Shown here: one piece after another, positions 26,669 to 36,975 of the stretch
Numbering within the stretch: the first letter of the stretch is position 1
Layout: every line of letters starts with the position of its first letter
The notes under the pieces: model-generated
Told to the model about the DNA's origin: nothing
The model's database searches: none
The model's input: only the letters and a program-made list of their open reading frames with translations
From: Bradyrhizobium sp. KBS0727
GTDB lineage: Bacteria; Pseudomonadota; Alphaproteobacteria; Rhizobiales; Xanthobacteraceae
Direction of reading: 5' to 3'
DNA length: 64,000 nucleotides
NCBI RefSeq assembly: GCF_005937885.2
Contig: NZ_CP042176.1
Coordinates: 3,033,501 to 3,097,500, forward strand
Translations under genes and position numbers: made by a program

Positions 26669-28483
26669 TTAGTGATTATCTCTCGCGACACCGACCGTGC
26701 CGGCGATGTCGTGATAGCGCGTGGCCAGCTCCATGCAGGCGCCGGTGGACTGCTGGCCGACGGTGGAGCGATAGAGTTCCTGCCACGGCGTCTGGTTGGC
26801 CGGGTAGGGGAAGCCGCCCTTCGCCTTCAGATCGGCGTGGCGTTTTTTGACCTCCGCATCCGGGATCAGGATATTAGCGGTGCCCTTGTTGAGGTCGATG
26901 CGAACCTTGTCGCCGGTCTTGAGGATCGCCAGCCCGCCGTCGGCGGCAGCCTCCGGCGAGGCGTTGAGGATCGAGGGCGAACCCGAGGTGCCGGACTGCC
27001 GGCCGTCGCCGATGCAGGGCAGCGAGAGGATGCCGCGTTTGATCAGCGCGGTCGGCGGCTGCATGTTGACCACCTCGGCGCCGCCGGGATAGCCGATCGG
27101 CCCGGTGCCGCGGACGAACAGGATGCAATGCTCGTCGATATCAAGCGCGGGATCGTCGATTCGGTGGTGATAATCCTCCGGCCCCTCGAACACGATGGCG
27201 CGGCCCTCGAATGCGTTCGGATCCTTTGGGTTCACAAGGTAGCGGTCGCGGAATTCCTTGGAGATCACGCTGGTCTTCATGATCGCGGAATCAAACAGAT
27301 TGCCGCGCAGGACGAGGAAGCCGGCGTCCTTTACCAGCGGCTTGTCGTAGCTCCAGATCACGTCGCCGTCGGGCTTGGGCGCCTCGCGGCAGTTGTCACC
27401 CATGGTACGCCCGTTGACCGTGACGGCGTCTTCGTGGATCAGTTTGTGCGCCATCAATTCGCGCACCACCGCCGGTACACCGCCGGCGCGGTGATATTCC
27501 TCGCCGAGATAGAATCCGGCCGGCTGCATGTTCACCAGCAGCGGAATCTCGTGGCCGTGTTTCTGCCAGTCGTCGATCGAGAGTTCGACGCCGATATGCC
27601 GCGCCAGCGCGTTGATATGGATCGGCGCGTTGGTCGAACCGCCGATCGCCGAATTGACGACGATGCAGTTTTCGAACGCCTTGCGGGTCAGGATGTCGGA
27701 AGGCTTCAGGTCCTCCCAGACCATGTCGACGATGCGCATGCCGGTCTCGTAGGCGATCTGGCCGCGCTCGCGATAGGGCGCGGGGATCGCCGCGCATCCC
27801 GGCAGCGACATCCCGAGCGCCTCCGCAAGCGAGTTCATTGTCGAGGCGGTGCCCATGGTGTTGCAGTGGCCGACCGACGGGGCGGAGGAGGCGACGATGT
27901 CGATAAACTGGTTGTAGTCGATCTCGCCGGCGGCGAGCCGTTCGCGGGCCTTCCAGACCACGGTGCCGGAACCGGTGCGCTCGCCGTTGAACCAGCCATT
28001 CAGCATCGGTCCGCCCGAGAGCACGATCGCCGGCATGTTGACGGTTGCCGCCGCCATCAGGCAGGCCGGCGTCGTCTTGTCGCAGCCGGTCGTCAGCACC
28101 ACGCCATCGAGGGGATAGCCGAACAGGATTTCGACCAGGCCGAGGTAAGCGAGGTTGCGGTCGAGTGCCGCGGTCGGGCGCTTGCCGGTCTCCTGGATCG
28201 GGTGGGTCGGGAATTCCATCGCGATGCCGCCGGCGGCACGGATGCCCTCGCGCACCCGGTGCGCCAGCTCCAGATGGTGGCGATTGCACGGCGACAGGTC
28301 GTTGCCGGTCTGCGCGATGCCGATGATGGGCTTGCCGGACTGCAATTCCTCGCGGGTCAGGCCGTAATTGAGGTAGCGCTCGAGATAGAGCGCGGTCATT
28401 CCCGGGTTATGCGGATTGTTGAACCACTCCAGCGAGCGAAGTTTTCGGCCTTTGCCGTTAGTCTTGTTGTCGGTTTTTTTCAT
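26669..28483 (-). CDS. IlvD/Edd-family sugar-acid dehydratase
   Basis: 604 residues. Iron-sulfur cysteines lie in [14 protein letters not shown] and [15 protein letters not shown], and [15 protein letters not shown] gives a further conserved Cys. This is the aldonic-acid branch of the family (arabonate, xylonate, galactonate dehydratases), recognised by the [20 protein letters not shown] terminus, not the amino-acid IlvD. ATG 28483 has GGGAGGAACC before it. It removes water from an aldonate to give a 2-keto-3-deoxy acid, which the kinase and KDPG aldolase of the plus-strand operon could then process. A LacI-like operator lies upstream at 28601. Confidence 0.9.
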   Translation of the reverse strand: MKKTDNKTNGKGRKLRSLEWFNNPHNPGMTALYLERYLNYGLTREELQSGKPIIGIAQTGNDLSPCNRHHLELAHRVREGIRAAGGIAMEFPTHPIQETGKRPTAALDRNLAYLGLVEILFGYPLDGVVLTTGCDKTTPACLMAAATVNMPAIVLSGGPMLNGWFNGERTGSGTVVWKARERLAAGEIDYNQFIDIVASSAPSVGHCNTMGTASTMNSLAEALGMSLPGCAAIPAPYRERGQIAYETGMRIVDMVWEDLKPSDILTRKAFENCIVVNSAIGGSTNAPIHINALARHIGVELSIDDWQKHGHEIPLLVNMQPAGFYLGEEYHRAGGVPAVVRELMAHKLIHEDAVTVNGRTMGDNCREAPKPDGDVIWSYDKPLVKDAGFLVLRGNLFDSAIMKTSVISKEFRDRYLVNPKDPNAFEGRAIVFEGPEDYHHRIDDPALDIDEHCILFVRGTGPIGYPGGAEVVNMQPPTALIKRGILSLPCIGDGRQSGTSGSPSILNASPEAAADGGLAILKTGDKVRIDLNKGTANILIPDAEVKKRHADLKAKGGFPYPANQTPWQELYRSTVGQQSTGACMELATRYHDIAGTVGVARDNH

Positions 28484-28600
28484 TGGTTCCTCCCGCACTG
28501 CAAACTGAAGAGAGCTCAGAATTTGGCGGCGGGCCGCACCTTGCCCAGAATTTCGACCGCTGCAAATGCAAGCCCGCCGCAATCTTAGTTCGACACAAAA

Positions 28601-28614
28601 GATAGCGCTACCAT
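28601..28614. promoter_or_regulatory. LacI-like operator upstream of dehydratase
   Basis: GATAGCGCTACCAT, centred on the palindrome TAGCGCTA. Nearly the same 14-mer occurs at 29730, in front of the ABC operon. A central CG step flanked by symmetric half-sites is typical of LacI-family operators. It lies 118 bases upstream of the dehydratase ATG and just past the end of the LacI gene. Confidence 0.7.
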
Positions 28615-28654
28615 TTTCTGATCATCATCGGCCAGACGCCGTGTCCTGCGGCGA

Positions 28655-29686
28655 TCAAGTGTCCTGCACGATCGAACTTTCGCGCACCATGAGTTGAAAA
28701 CCGAGGTCGAGGACCGGGACCTCGGGGCGCCGTCCCTCGATCGCGTCGATCACCATGGTGACGGCGTGCCGGCCCATTTCATACCGGTTGGTACGCACGC
28801 TGGTCAGCGACGGGACGGCGGAGGCCATGAATTCGAGGTCGTTGAAGCCGACAATCGCCAGATCGCGCGGAACCGAGATCCGGCGGCGCTGGCATTCGAA
28901 CAGCACCCCGAGCGCCAGGTCGTCGTTGACGCAGAAGACCGCGTCGATGTCAGGCGATTGCGCGACGAGGTCAGCGAATAGCGTGCTGCCAAGCGTGACC
29001 GTGGTCGGTACGGAGGTGGTGACGATCAGGTTGGGGTCGAAGAGCGAGGCCGCCTTCATGGCATCACGATACCCTTCGAACCGCCGCTGTACGCGCGGGT
29101 CCATTCGCGCGCCGAGAAATCCGATCCGCCGGCGGCCTTGCGCGAGAATATGTGAAATCGCCGCAGAACTTGCGTCATAATGCGAAAAGCCGACCATCAT
29201 GTCGACCGGAGCGTCGCCGATTTCCATGATCTGCGTGACCGGGCAATTCATCGACTCCAGGATCGCGCGGGAATCCGCGGTCTGGTTGATGCCGGTCACG
29301 ATCAACCCCGCCGGCTTCTGGGCGCGAAACAGCCGCAGCAGCTTCTCTTCCTGCAGGATGCTGTAGCGGGTGTTGGCGAGCTGAATGCTGTAGCGGCTTC
29401 CTTCCAGGGAATCATAGATGCCGCGCAGGACGTCGGCGAACACGTTGTTGGTGAGCGAGGGGATGACGACGCCGATCACTTCGGTGCGGTGCGAGGCCAG
29501 CGCGCGTGCCGCAAGATTGGGCACGTAACCCAGTTCCTTCACCGCACTATCGACGCGCTCGCGCTTGCTCAACGACAGCGCTTCGGGGTTCCTGAAAAAC
29601 CGGGATGCCGTGATCGGACTGACGCCAGCGAGCTTGGCGACCTCGGTGAGGCGTATTTTGCCGGACTTTGTCGTTTTTCGTCCCAT
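28655..29686 (-). CDS. LacI-family transcriptional regulator (GntR/IdnR-like)
   Basis: 343 residues. The LacI helix-turn-helix is at about 12-60 (IRLTEVAKLAGVSPITASRFFRNPEALSLSKRERVDSAVKELGYVPNLAARALAS), with the hinge helix at its end. A periplasmic-binding-like effector domain follows (EVIGVVIPSLTNNVFADVLRGIYD). The closest pattern is the gluconate-type repressors GntR/IdnR, which fits a sugar-acid locus. It is divergent from the ABC transporter operon, with two operator-like sites in the gap and another beyond its 3' end, so it probably represses both halves. Confidence 0.92.
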   Translation of the reverse strand: MGRKTTKSGKIRLTEVAKLAGVSPITASRFFRNPEALSLSKRERVDSAVKELGYVPNLAARALASHRTEVIGVVIPSLTNNVFADVLRGIYDSLEGSRYSIQLANTRYSILQEEKLLRLFRAQKPAGLIVTGINQTADSRAILESMNCPVTQIMEIGDAPVDMMVGFSHYDASSAAISHILAQGRRRIGFLGARMDPRVQRRFEGYRDAMKAASLFDPNLIVTTSVPTTVTLGSTLFADLVAQSPDIDAVFCVNDDLALGVLFECQRRRISVPRDLAIVGFNDLEFMASAVPSLTSVRTNRYEMGRHAVTMVIDAIEGRRPEVPVLDLGFQLMVRESSIVQDT

Positions 29687-29729
29687 GCAGCGCTCTTATC
29701 ACAATGCATTAGACGTTTGAACAATTATT

Positions 29730-29743
29730 GACAGCGCTACCAT
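29730..29743. promoter_or_regulatory. LacI-like operator between lacI-type gene and ABC operon
   Basis: GACAGCGCTACCAT, identical to the 28601 site at 13 of 14 positions. It overlaps TTGACA (29728-29733), a perfect -35 hexamer for plus-strand transcription of the ABC operon, so binding would block RNA polymerase. Confidence 0.7.
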
Positions 29744-29773
29744 CGGATTGCTAAAAACGCCCAAACTGCAGAT

Positions 29774-29784
29774 GATAGCGCCCG
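29774..29784. promoter_or_regulatory. Second half-conserved operator in the same gap
   Basis: GATAGCGCCCG keeps the left half-site and core of the operator and is preceded by GAT. It lies 44 bases downstream of the 29730 site, four helical turns, which would suit cooperative or looped binding. Confidence 0.4.
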
Positions 29785-29879
29785 TTGAATTCGACCGGGC
29801 GTTAGCGTCGAAAAAGACAGCATGGCGTCGCCTTCCGGTGTATGCGCCAGAAAACACAAAATGAGGGGAGAGAATTCCG

Positions 29880-30947
<1,068 letters not shown>

Positions 30948-30984
30948 GTGATAATCAAAAAATAATTCAACGGGAGGATGGACC

Positions 30985-32304
30985 ATGAATGACTTTACTC
31001 GCCGCTCTCTGCTTCAGGGCGGCACCGCGCTGGCGGCCGCCGGCGCGCTGACCGGGCCGGCACTGCTCGAATTCGCCAAGGCCTGGGCGCAGACCGCGCC
31101 GTGGAAAGCGGAGCCGGGCGCCAAGCTGACGGTGATGCGCTGGAAGCGCTTCGTGCCGGCGGAAGACGAAGCGTTCAACGCGATGGTGGCGGCATTCCAG
31201 ACCGCGACTGGCACCCAGATGAACGTGTTCAGTGAGTCCTTCGAGGACGTGCAGCCGAAGGCTTCCGTTGCCGCCAACACCGGATCGGGCATCGATATGG
31301 CGTGGGGACTGCACACGCTGCCGCAGTTGTTCCCGACCAAAGTGCTGAAGATGAACGACGTTGCCGATTACCTCGGCAAGAAATACGGCGGATGGACCGA
31401 GGCTGCTGCCAAGACCTGCAAGCTTGGCAACGACTGGCTCGGTATCCCCGTCGCCACCATCGGCGGCTACATGACCTACCGCAAGTCGGCGCTGGACAAG
31501 GCCGGCTTCAAGGAATTCCCCAAGGACTTCCCGGGCTTCCTTGCGATGTGCAAGGCGCTGAAGGCCAACAACACCCCGGCGGGCTTCGCCCTCGGTCACG
31601 CTACGGGCGACGCCAACGGCTGGCTGCACTGGATCCTGTGGGGCCACAACGCCTGGACCGTCGACAAGGACGACAAAGTCATCATCAACTCGCCGGAAAC
31701 GGCGAAGGCGCTGGAATACTGCAAGCAGCTCTCGGATAGCTTCATTCCCGGCGTAGCCTCCTGGAACGACGGCTCGAACAACAAGGCGTTCCTGGCCGGC
31801 GAACTCTATTGCACCGCCAACGGCATCTCGATCTATGTCGCCGAAAAAGACGATCCGAAGATGAAGGATCTCGCCGAGGACACCTACCACGCGCTGTATC
31901 CGGTTGGCCCGATCGGCAAGCCGACCGAACTGCAGCTTGCGGTTCCGATTCTCGCCTTCAACTTCACCAAATATCCGAATGCGGCGAAGGCGTTTACCGC
32001 CTTCATGCTGGAGAAGGACAACTTCGAGAAGTGGCTGTCGGGTGCGCGGGGCTATCTGACCCACACGCTCAACGCCTACGACTCGGCTCCGGTGTGGACC
32101 GCCGATCCGAAGAACCAGGTGTTCAGCCAGGCCAGCAAGCGCGCGCTGCCGGCTTCCGGCATCGGCACGCCCGGCGAAAAGGCGGCGACCGCAATCGCCG
32201 ACTTCATCGTGGTCGACATGTTTGCCAACTACTGCACCGGCGCCAAGGATACCAAGACCGCCATGGCAGAAGCCGAGCGGCAGTTGAAGCGCATCTATCG
32301 CTGA
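30985..32304 (+). CDS. Sugar ABC transporter substrate-binding protein, Tat-exported
   Basis: 439 residues, family 1 extracellular sugar-binding fold. The N terminus MNDFTRRSLLQGGTALAAAG has a twin-arginine motif and a mild hydrophobic core, with likely cleavage after KAWAQ, so Tat export is predicted. TVMRWKRFVPAEDEAFNAMV starts the mature domain. GGAGGATGG lies before the ATG. Ligand is unknown; the linked catabolic genes suggest a hexose, pentose or their acids. Confidence 0.92.
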   Translation: MNDFTRRSLLQGGTALAAAGALTGPALLEFAKAWAQTAPWKAEPGAKLTVMRWKRFVPAEDEAFNAMVAAFQTATGTQMNVFSESFEDVQPKASVAANTGSGIDMAWGLHTLPQLFPTKVLKMNDVADYLGKKYGGWTEAAAKTCKLGNDWLGIPVATIGGYMTYRKSALDKAGFKEFPKDFPGFLAMCKALKANNTPAGFALGHATGDANGWLHWILWGHNAWTVDKDDKVIINSPETAKALEYCKQLSDSFIPGVASWNDGSNNKAFLAGELYCTANGISIYVAEKDDPKMKDLAEDTYHALYPVGPIGKPTELQLAVPILAFNFTKYPNAAKAFTAFMLEKDNFEKWLSGARGYLTHTLNAYDSAPVWTADPKNQVFSQASKRALPASGIGTPGEKAATAIADFIVVDMFANYCTGAKDTKTAMAEAERQLKRIYR

Positions 32305-32310
32305 TCGTAC

Positions 32311-32344
32311 TGGAGCGGGCGAAAGTCGATCTTCGCCCGCTCCA
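32311..32344 (+). promoter_or_regulatory. Strong stem-loop between binding protein and permease genes
   Basis: TGGAGCGGGCGAA (32311-32323) pairs perfectly with TTCGCCCGCTCCA (32332-32344) around an 8-base loop, six bases after the binding-protein stop. There is no T run, so it probably protects the upstream mRNA and lowers permease expression instead of ending transcription. Confidence 0.7.
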
Positions 32345-32370
32345 ACGACAATTTAATCGGGACATCGCCC

Positions 32371-33330
32371 ATGGCCGACATCGCACTCCAACCACGGATA
32401 GCCAAGCCGCAGATCCGCGAGGCCACGAGGTGGGACCAGATCAAGACCAACCGCAACTGGCTCGGCTTCTGGTTCATGTTGCCGGCGATGGGATTCCTGG
32501 TTTTCTTCCTGGCCTATCCGCTGGGACTGGGCATCTGGATTTCGTTCACGGACGCCAAGATCGGGCGGCCCGGTGAGTTCATCGGCGTCGAGAACTACCA
32601 ATGGCTCTGGGATGACTCGATCTTCTGGCTCTCGGTGTTCAACACGCTGCTCTACACCTTCATTGCGAGTGCGATTAAGTTTGCTATCGGTCTCTATCTT
32701 GCGCTGCTGTTGAACGAGAACATGCCGTTCAAGGCGATGCTGCGGGCGATGATACTGATCCCCTTCATCGTCCCCACCGTGCTGTCGGCGCTGGCCTTCT
32801 GGTGGATTTTCGATTCGCAGTTCTCGATCATCTCATGGTCGCTGAAGCATATGGGGCTGATCACCCAGAACATCAATTTTCTCGGCGACTCGACCTGGGC
32901 CCGCGTTTGCGTGATCTTCGCCAATATCTGGCGCGGCGTTCCCTTTGTTGCGATCACGCTGCTGGCCGGCCTGCAGACCGTGCAGCCCTCGCTGTATGAG
33001 GCCGCGACGCTGGACGGCGCCAGCAGGTGGGAATTGTTCCGCTACATCACCTATCCGTTGCTGACCCCGATCATCGCAGTCGTGATGACGTTCTCAGTGC
33101 TGTTCACCTTCACCGATTTCCAGCTGATCTGGGCGATGACGCGGGGCGGTCCGGTCAACGCCACGCATCTGATGGCGACCCTGTCGTACCAGCGCGCGAT
33201 CATCGCGGGTCAGTTGGGCGAGGGGGCCGCAATCTCCAGCGCAATGATCCCGTTCCTTTTGGCCGCGATCATGGTGTCATGGTTTGGGCTGCAGCGCCGC
33301 AAGTGGCAGCAGGGTGAAAGCAATGACTGA
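32371..33330 (+). CDS. Sugar ABC transporter permease (MalF/UgpA type)
   Basis: 319 residues, six transmembrane helices after a short N-terminal tail. YEAATLDGASRWELFRYITYPLLTPII is the EAA coupling loop that contacts the ATPase. It is third in the operon, after the hairpin, and overlaps the next permease gene by eight bases. Confidence 0.93.
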   Translation: MADIALQPRIAKPQIREATRWDQIKTNRNWLGFWFMLPAMGFLVFFLAYPLGLGIWISFTDAKIGRPGEFIGVENYQWLWDDSIFWLSVFNTLLYTFIASAIKFAIGLYLALLLNENMPFKAMLRAMILIPFIVPTVLSALAFWWIFDSQFSIISWSLKHMGLITQNINFLGDSTWARVCVIFANIWRGVPFVAITLLAGLQTVQPSLYEAATLDGASRWELFRYITYPLLTPIIAVVMTFSVLFTFTDFQLIWAMTRGGPVNATHLMATLSYQRAIIAGQLGEGAAISSAMIPFLLAAIMVSWFGLQRRKWQQGESND

Positions 33331-34258
33331 TCTTCCGACCTCGCGGATCGATCTCAAGGCTGTGCTCTCAGGCTCTTCGCCGACGGTCGCGAAGGACGAT
33401 CACAGCGAGGGCATGAGCTATCTGCAATCGGTGCCGCGCCGGATCGTGACGCTGTATCTGCCGCTGTCGATCATTGTGTTCGTCCTGCTGTTTCCATTTT
33501 ACTGGATGGGATTGACCGCGATCAAACCGGACGAGCAACTGATCGATCTCGAAACATACAGCCCGTTCTGGACCTGGAATCCGACTTTCAAGCACATCCA
33601 CAAGCTGCTGTTCGAGAGCTATTATCCGCACTGGCTCTGGAACACGATGTATGTCGCGGTCTGTGCCACCGTTCTCTCGATCGTCGCCAGCGTGCTCGCG
33701 GCCTATGCCATCGTGCGGCTGCGCTACAAGGGCGCCCATTGGGTCGGCGGTCTGATCTTCCTGTCCTATCTGGTGCCGCCCTCGATCCTGTTCATTCCGC
33801 TCGCCACCGTTGTGTTCCAGTACGGCCTGTTCGACTCGCCGATGGCGCTGATCCTGACCTATCCGACCATCCTGATTCCGTTCTCGACCTGGCTGCTGAT
33901 GGGCTACTTCAAGACCATCCCGTTCGAACTGGAGGAATGTGCGCTGATTGACGGTGCCAGCCGCTGGCAGATTCTGATCAAGATCGTGCTGCCGCTGGCG
34001 ATCCCCGGTCTGATCTCGGCGTTCATCTTCTGCTTCACGTTGTGCTGGAACGAGTTCATCTACGCGCTGACCTTCCTGCAATCGACCTCCAACAAGACGG
34101 TGCCGGTTGCGATCGTCAACGAATTCGTCGACGGCGACGTCTATCGCTGGGGTTCGCTGATGGCGGGCGCGCTGGCGGGCTCGCTGCCGCTGGTTATCCT
34201 TTACGCCTTCTTCGTCGAACATTATGTGTCGGCGATGACGGGAGCGGTGAAGGAGTGA
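33323..34258 (+). CDS. Sugar ABC transporter permease (MalG/UgpE type)
   Basis: 311 residues, six transmembrane helices. The EAA loop is LEECALIDGASRWQILIKIVLPLAIPG. The N-terminal 45 residues are polar. ATG 33323 lies inside the end of the preceding gene (ATGACTGA) and is preferred to the upstream in-frame start. It completes the importer. Confidence 0.93.
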   Translation: MTDLPTSRIDLKAVLSGSSPTVAKDDHSEGMSYLQSVPRRIVTLYLPLSIIVFVLLFPFYWMGLTAIKPDEQLIDLETYSPFWTWNPTFKHIHKLLFESYYPHWLWNTMYVAVCATVLSIVASVLAAYAIVRLRYKGAHWVGGLIFLSYLVPPSILFIPLATVVFQYGLFDSPMALILTYPTILIPFSTWLLMGYFKTIPFELEECALIDGASRWQILIKIVLPLAIPGLISAFIFCFTLCWNEFIYALTFLQSTSNKTVPVAIVNEFVDGDVYRWGSLMAGALAGSLPLVILYAFFVEHYVSAMTGAVKE

Positions 34259-34315
34259 GCGCCAGGGCCCAAGTCTAACCAAGTCTAATAAGAACGTTCA
34301 AAAAGGAGACGGGTC

Positions 34316-35302
34316 TTGCACATTCTGATTCTCGGTGCCGCCGGCATGGTCGGCCGCAAATTGACCGAACGGCTGCTGCGCGACGGCCGCCTGGGCAAGC
34401 ACGATATCACCCGCATGACCTTGCAGGACGTGGTGGCTCCCACCAAGCCCGCCAACGCATCGATCCCGATCACGGTGGTGGCCTCCGATTTCGCCGATGC
34501 CGGCGCCGCGACGCCGCTGATCGCGCACCGGCCGGATGTGATCTTCCATCTCGCCGCGATCGTCTCGGGCGAAGCCGAAGCCGAATTCGACAAGGGCTAT
34601 CGCATCAACCTCGACGGCACGCGCTATCTGATCGATGCCATCCGCGCCGTCGGCGCCGGCTACAAGCCGCGGCTGGTGTTCACGTCCTCGATCGCGGTGT
34701 TCGGCGCGCCGTTCCCGGAAAAGATCGGCGACGAATTCTTCCATACGCCGCTGACGAGCTACGGCACGCAGAAGTCGATCTGCGAACTCCTGATCAACGA
34801 CTATACCCGTAAGGGCCTGCTCGACGGCATCAGCATCCGCCTGCCGACGATCTGCGTGCGGCCGGGCAAGCCGAACAAGGCGGCCTCGGGTTTCTTCTCC
34901 AACATCATCCGCGAGCCGCTGGCGGGCGAGGAGGCGCTGCTGCCGGTCTCCGACGACGTACGGCACTGGCACGCCTCGCCGAAATCGGCGGTCGGCTTTC
35001 TGGTTCACGCCGGTACCATGGACCTCAACGCCATGGGCGCACGCCGTAACCTCAGCATGCCCGGGATGTCGGTGACGGTTGGCGAACAGATCGCAGCCCT
35101 CGATCGCGTCGCCGGCAAGAACGTCACCGCGCGCATCAAGCGGGTCCCGGATCCGACCATCATCGGCATCGTCAGCGGCTGGCCGCGCGATTTCGTCACC
35201 GATCGCGCGCTCAAGCTCGGCTTCACCACCGCCGAAAAGACCTTTGACGATATCATCCGGATTCACATCGAGGATGAACTCGGCGGCAAGTTCGCGGCCT
35301 GA
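34316..35302 (+). CDS. NAD-dependent epimerase/dehydratase, DenD-like sugar-acid dehydrogenase
   Basis: 328 residues, extended-SDR fold. GAAGMVGRK (8-16) binds NAD; Tyr149-Lys153 (YGTQK) is the catalytic pair, with Thr123/Ser124/Ser125 before it. The C-terminal part (GMSVTVGEQIAAL..) resembles D-erythronate dehydrogenase DenD and uronate-dehydrogenase relatives. The start codon is TTG 34316, supported by AAGGAG at 34303-34308. The OtnK/OtnC/OtnI partners of the erythronate pathway are absent here, so oxidation of another sugar or sugar acid is likely. It is co-directional with the importer and the kinase. Confidence 0.82.
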   Translation: MHILILGAAGMVGRKLTERLLRDGRLGKHDITRMTLQDVVAPTKPANASIPITVVASDFADAGAATPLIAHRPDVIFHLAAIVSGEAEAEFDKGYRINLDGTRYLIDAIRAVGAGYKPRLVFTSSIAVFGAPFPEKIGDEFFHTPLTSYGTQKSICELLINDYTRKGLLDGISIRLPTICVRPGKPNKAASGFFSNIIREPLAGEEALLPVSDDVRHWHASPKSAVGFLVHAGTMDLNAMGARRNLSMPGMSVTVGEQIAALDRVAGKNVTARIKRVPDPTIIGIVSGWPRDFVTDRALKLGFTTAEKTFDDIIRIHIEDELGGKFAA

Positions 35303-35335
35303 CGTGACGTCACGGCTGTTCTCGCAGGTGCGGTC

Positions 35336-36271
35336 ATGACCAAAGTAGCCTGCATCGGCGAATGTATGGTCGAGTTGAAACAGGCCGGCAGCGGCCTGTT
35401 TTCACGGGGTTATGGCGGCGACACGCTCAATACCGCGGTCTATCTCGCCCGGCTCGGCGCCGGCGTCGATTACATCACCGCGCTCGGCGACGATCCTCTC
35501 AGCGACGAGATGATCGCCGGCTGGGCGGCGGAAGGCGTCGGCACGACACGGGTGTTGCGGCTACGCGGCAAACTGCCGGGCCTCTACCTGATCGAGACCG
35601 ACGTGAACGGGGAACGGCGGTTCTTCCACTGGCGCGAGAGTGCGGCCGCGCGCAGCCTGATGGATCTGCCGGAAACCCCTGACGTCCTGAATTCGCTGGC
35701 GAGCTACGACGTCGTTTATCTCTCGGCGATCACGCTGTCGCTGTACGGCGAAGAGGGACGAGGGCGCCTGTTCACGGCGCTGCAACGCGCGCGTGAAGCC
35801 GGCGCGCGGTTTGCCTTCGACACCAATTTCCGCGCCCGCGGCTGGCCCGATCTCGACCTCGCGCGCCGCGTCTTTCGGCATGCGTTTGAGATCGCCGATA
35901 TCGTGCTCGCCTCGACCGAGGACCTGCTGCCGCTCTATCCCGGTGAAAACCATGACGCCCTGCTGGCGCGCATTCCCGGCGGGGAGGTGGTGCTGAAGCT
36001 TTCCGAACCCGCAAGCATCCTGCGGATCGCAGGTGTGCTGCACCAGATCAGGGCCGAGCCGGTGACCGCGCCCGTGGTCGACACCACGGCGGCGGGTGAC
36101 AGTTTTGCGGCGGCCTATGCCGCCGCCCGTCTGGCGGGCGCCGGTCCGCTGGATGCTGCCCGCGCCGGACACCGTCTGGCCGGCGTTGTGGTATGCCATC
36201 CCGGTGCCATCATCCCGAAGACGGCGATGCCGGCGGAATTGATTTCAGGACTCACCAGGGCTTCCCCATGA
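35336..36271 (+). CDS. PfkB-family sugar kinase, probable 2-keto-3-deoxygluconate kinase
   Basis: 311 residues. GGDTLNTAVYLARLG is the N-terminal substrate-binding signature and DTTAAGDSFAAAY the C-terminal PfkB signature with the catalytic Asp. Overlap with the KDPG-aldolase gene (ATGA) and the dehydratase in the same locus make 2-keto-3-deoxy-aldonate the most likely substrate, giving the phosphorylated form for aldol cleavage. Ribosome site is weak. Confidence 0.87.
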   Translation: MTKVACIGECMVELKQAGSGLFSRGYGGDTLNTAVYLARLGAGVDYITALGDDPLSDEMIAGWAAEGVGTTRVLRLRGKLPGLYLIETDVNGERRFFHWRESAAARSLMDLPETPDVLNSLASYDVVYLSAITLSLYGEEGRGRLFTALQRAREAGARFAFDTNFRARGWPDLDLARRVFRHAFEIADIVLASTEDLLPLYPGENHDALLARIPGGEVVLKLSEPASILRIAGVLHQIRAEPVTAPVVDTTAAGDSFAAAYAAARLAGAGPLDAARAGHRLAGVVVCHPGAIIPKTAMPAELISGLTRASP

Positions 36272-36918
36272 CCGCAGCATCCAGGCAGCAAAAACTCGCC
36301 GATCTCTTCAAGGCGGCGACCGTGATCCCGGTGCTCACCATCGAGCGGCGAGAGGATGCCGTGCCGCTGGCCAAGGCGCTGGTTGCCGGAGGCGTCCGCG
36401 TCCTCGAAGTCACCTTGCGGACGCCGGTCGCGATCGAGGCGGCCAAAGCCATGATTGCGGAGGTGCCGGACGCCATCGTCGGCATCGGCACGATCCTGAA
36501 CGCCGACGATCTGGAGCGGGCCAAAGCACTCGGCGCTAGATTCGGTATCAGCCCAGGCGGCACGCCGGACCTTTTGAAGGCCGCAGCCGCAGGCGACTTG
36601 CCGTTCGCGCCGGGGATCGCGACCGCCTCTGAGCTGATGCAGGCGTTGGCGCACGGTCTCGACATCGTCAAATTCTTCCCGGCCGAGCAGTCCGGTGGTA
36701 TCAAGGCACTGCGGGCGCTGGCGGGGCCGTTTCCGAACGTTCGGGTCTGCCCGACCGGCGGCATCGGCGAGGCCAATGCGGCGGCCTGGCTGGCCGAACC
36801 CAATGTGCTGGCGGTCGGCGGTTCCTGGCTGTGCCCGCCGGCGGATGTCCGCTCCGGCAACTGGGCTGGCATTTCAGCCATGTGCGCGCGGGCCATGAAA
36901 TTGCTGAAACCGGCGTGA
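36268..36918 (+). CDS. eda: KDPG/KDPGal aldolase (bifunctional 4-hydroxy-2-oxoglutarate aldolase family)
   Basis: 216 residues. Glu47 and Arg51 (VLEVTLRTP) and the Schiff-base Lys135 (IVKFFPAEQSGG) are the known active-site residues, and GISPGGTPDLL binds phosphate. It cleaves 2-keto-3-deoxy-6-phosphogluconate or the galacto epimer to pyruvate and glyceraldehyde 3-phosphate. ATG 36268 overlaps the kinase stop. It ends the sugar operon. Confidence 0.92.
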   Translation: MTAASRQQKLADLFKAATVIPVLTIERREDAVPLAKALVAGGVRVLEVTLRTPVAIEAAKAMIAEVPDAIVGIGTILNADDLERAKALGARFGISPGGTPDLLKAAAAGDLPFAPGIATASELMQALAHGLDIVKFFPAEQSGGIKALRALAGPFPNVRVCPTGGIGEANAAAWLAEPNVLAVGGSWLCPPADVRSGNWAGISAMCARAMKLLKPA

Positions 36919-36975
36919 AGTCTTTTGGCCGATAGGCTACAAAGCCGTCCGAAACAGTTTGAAGGGAGAACGACC

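Noticed and set aside
26672..28588. 638-residue open frame antisense to the dehydratase gene
   Set aside because: No domain character, rich in Arg/Gly/Asp/His as expected for antisense of a high-GC gene; the opposite strand has a full IlvD/Edd protein.
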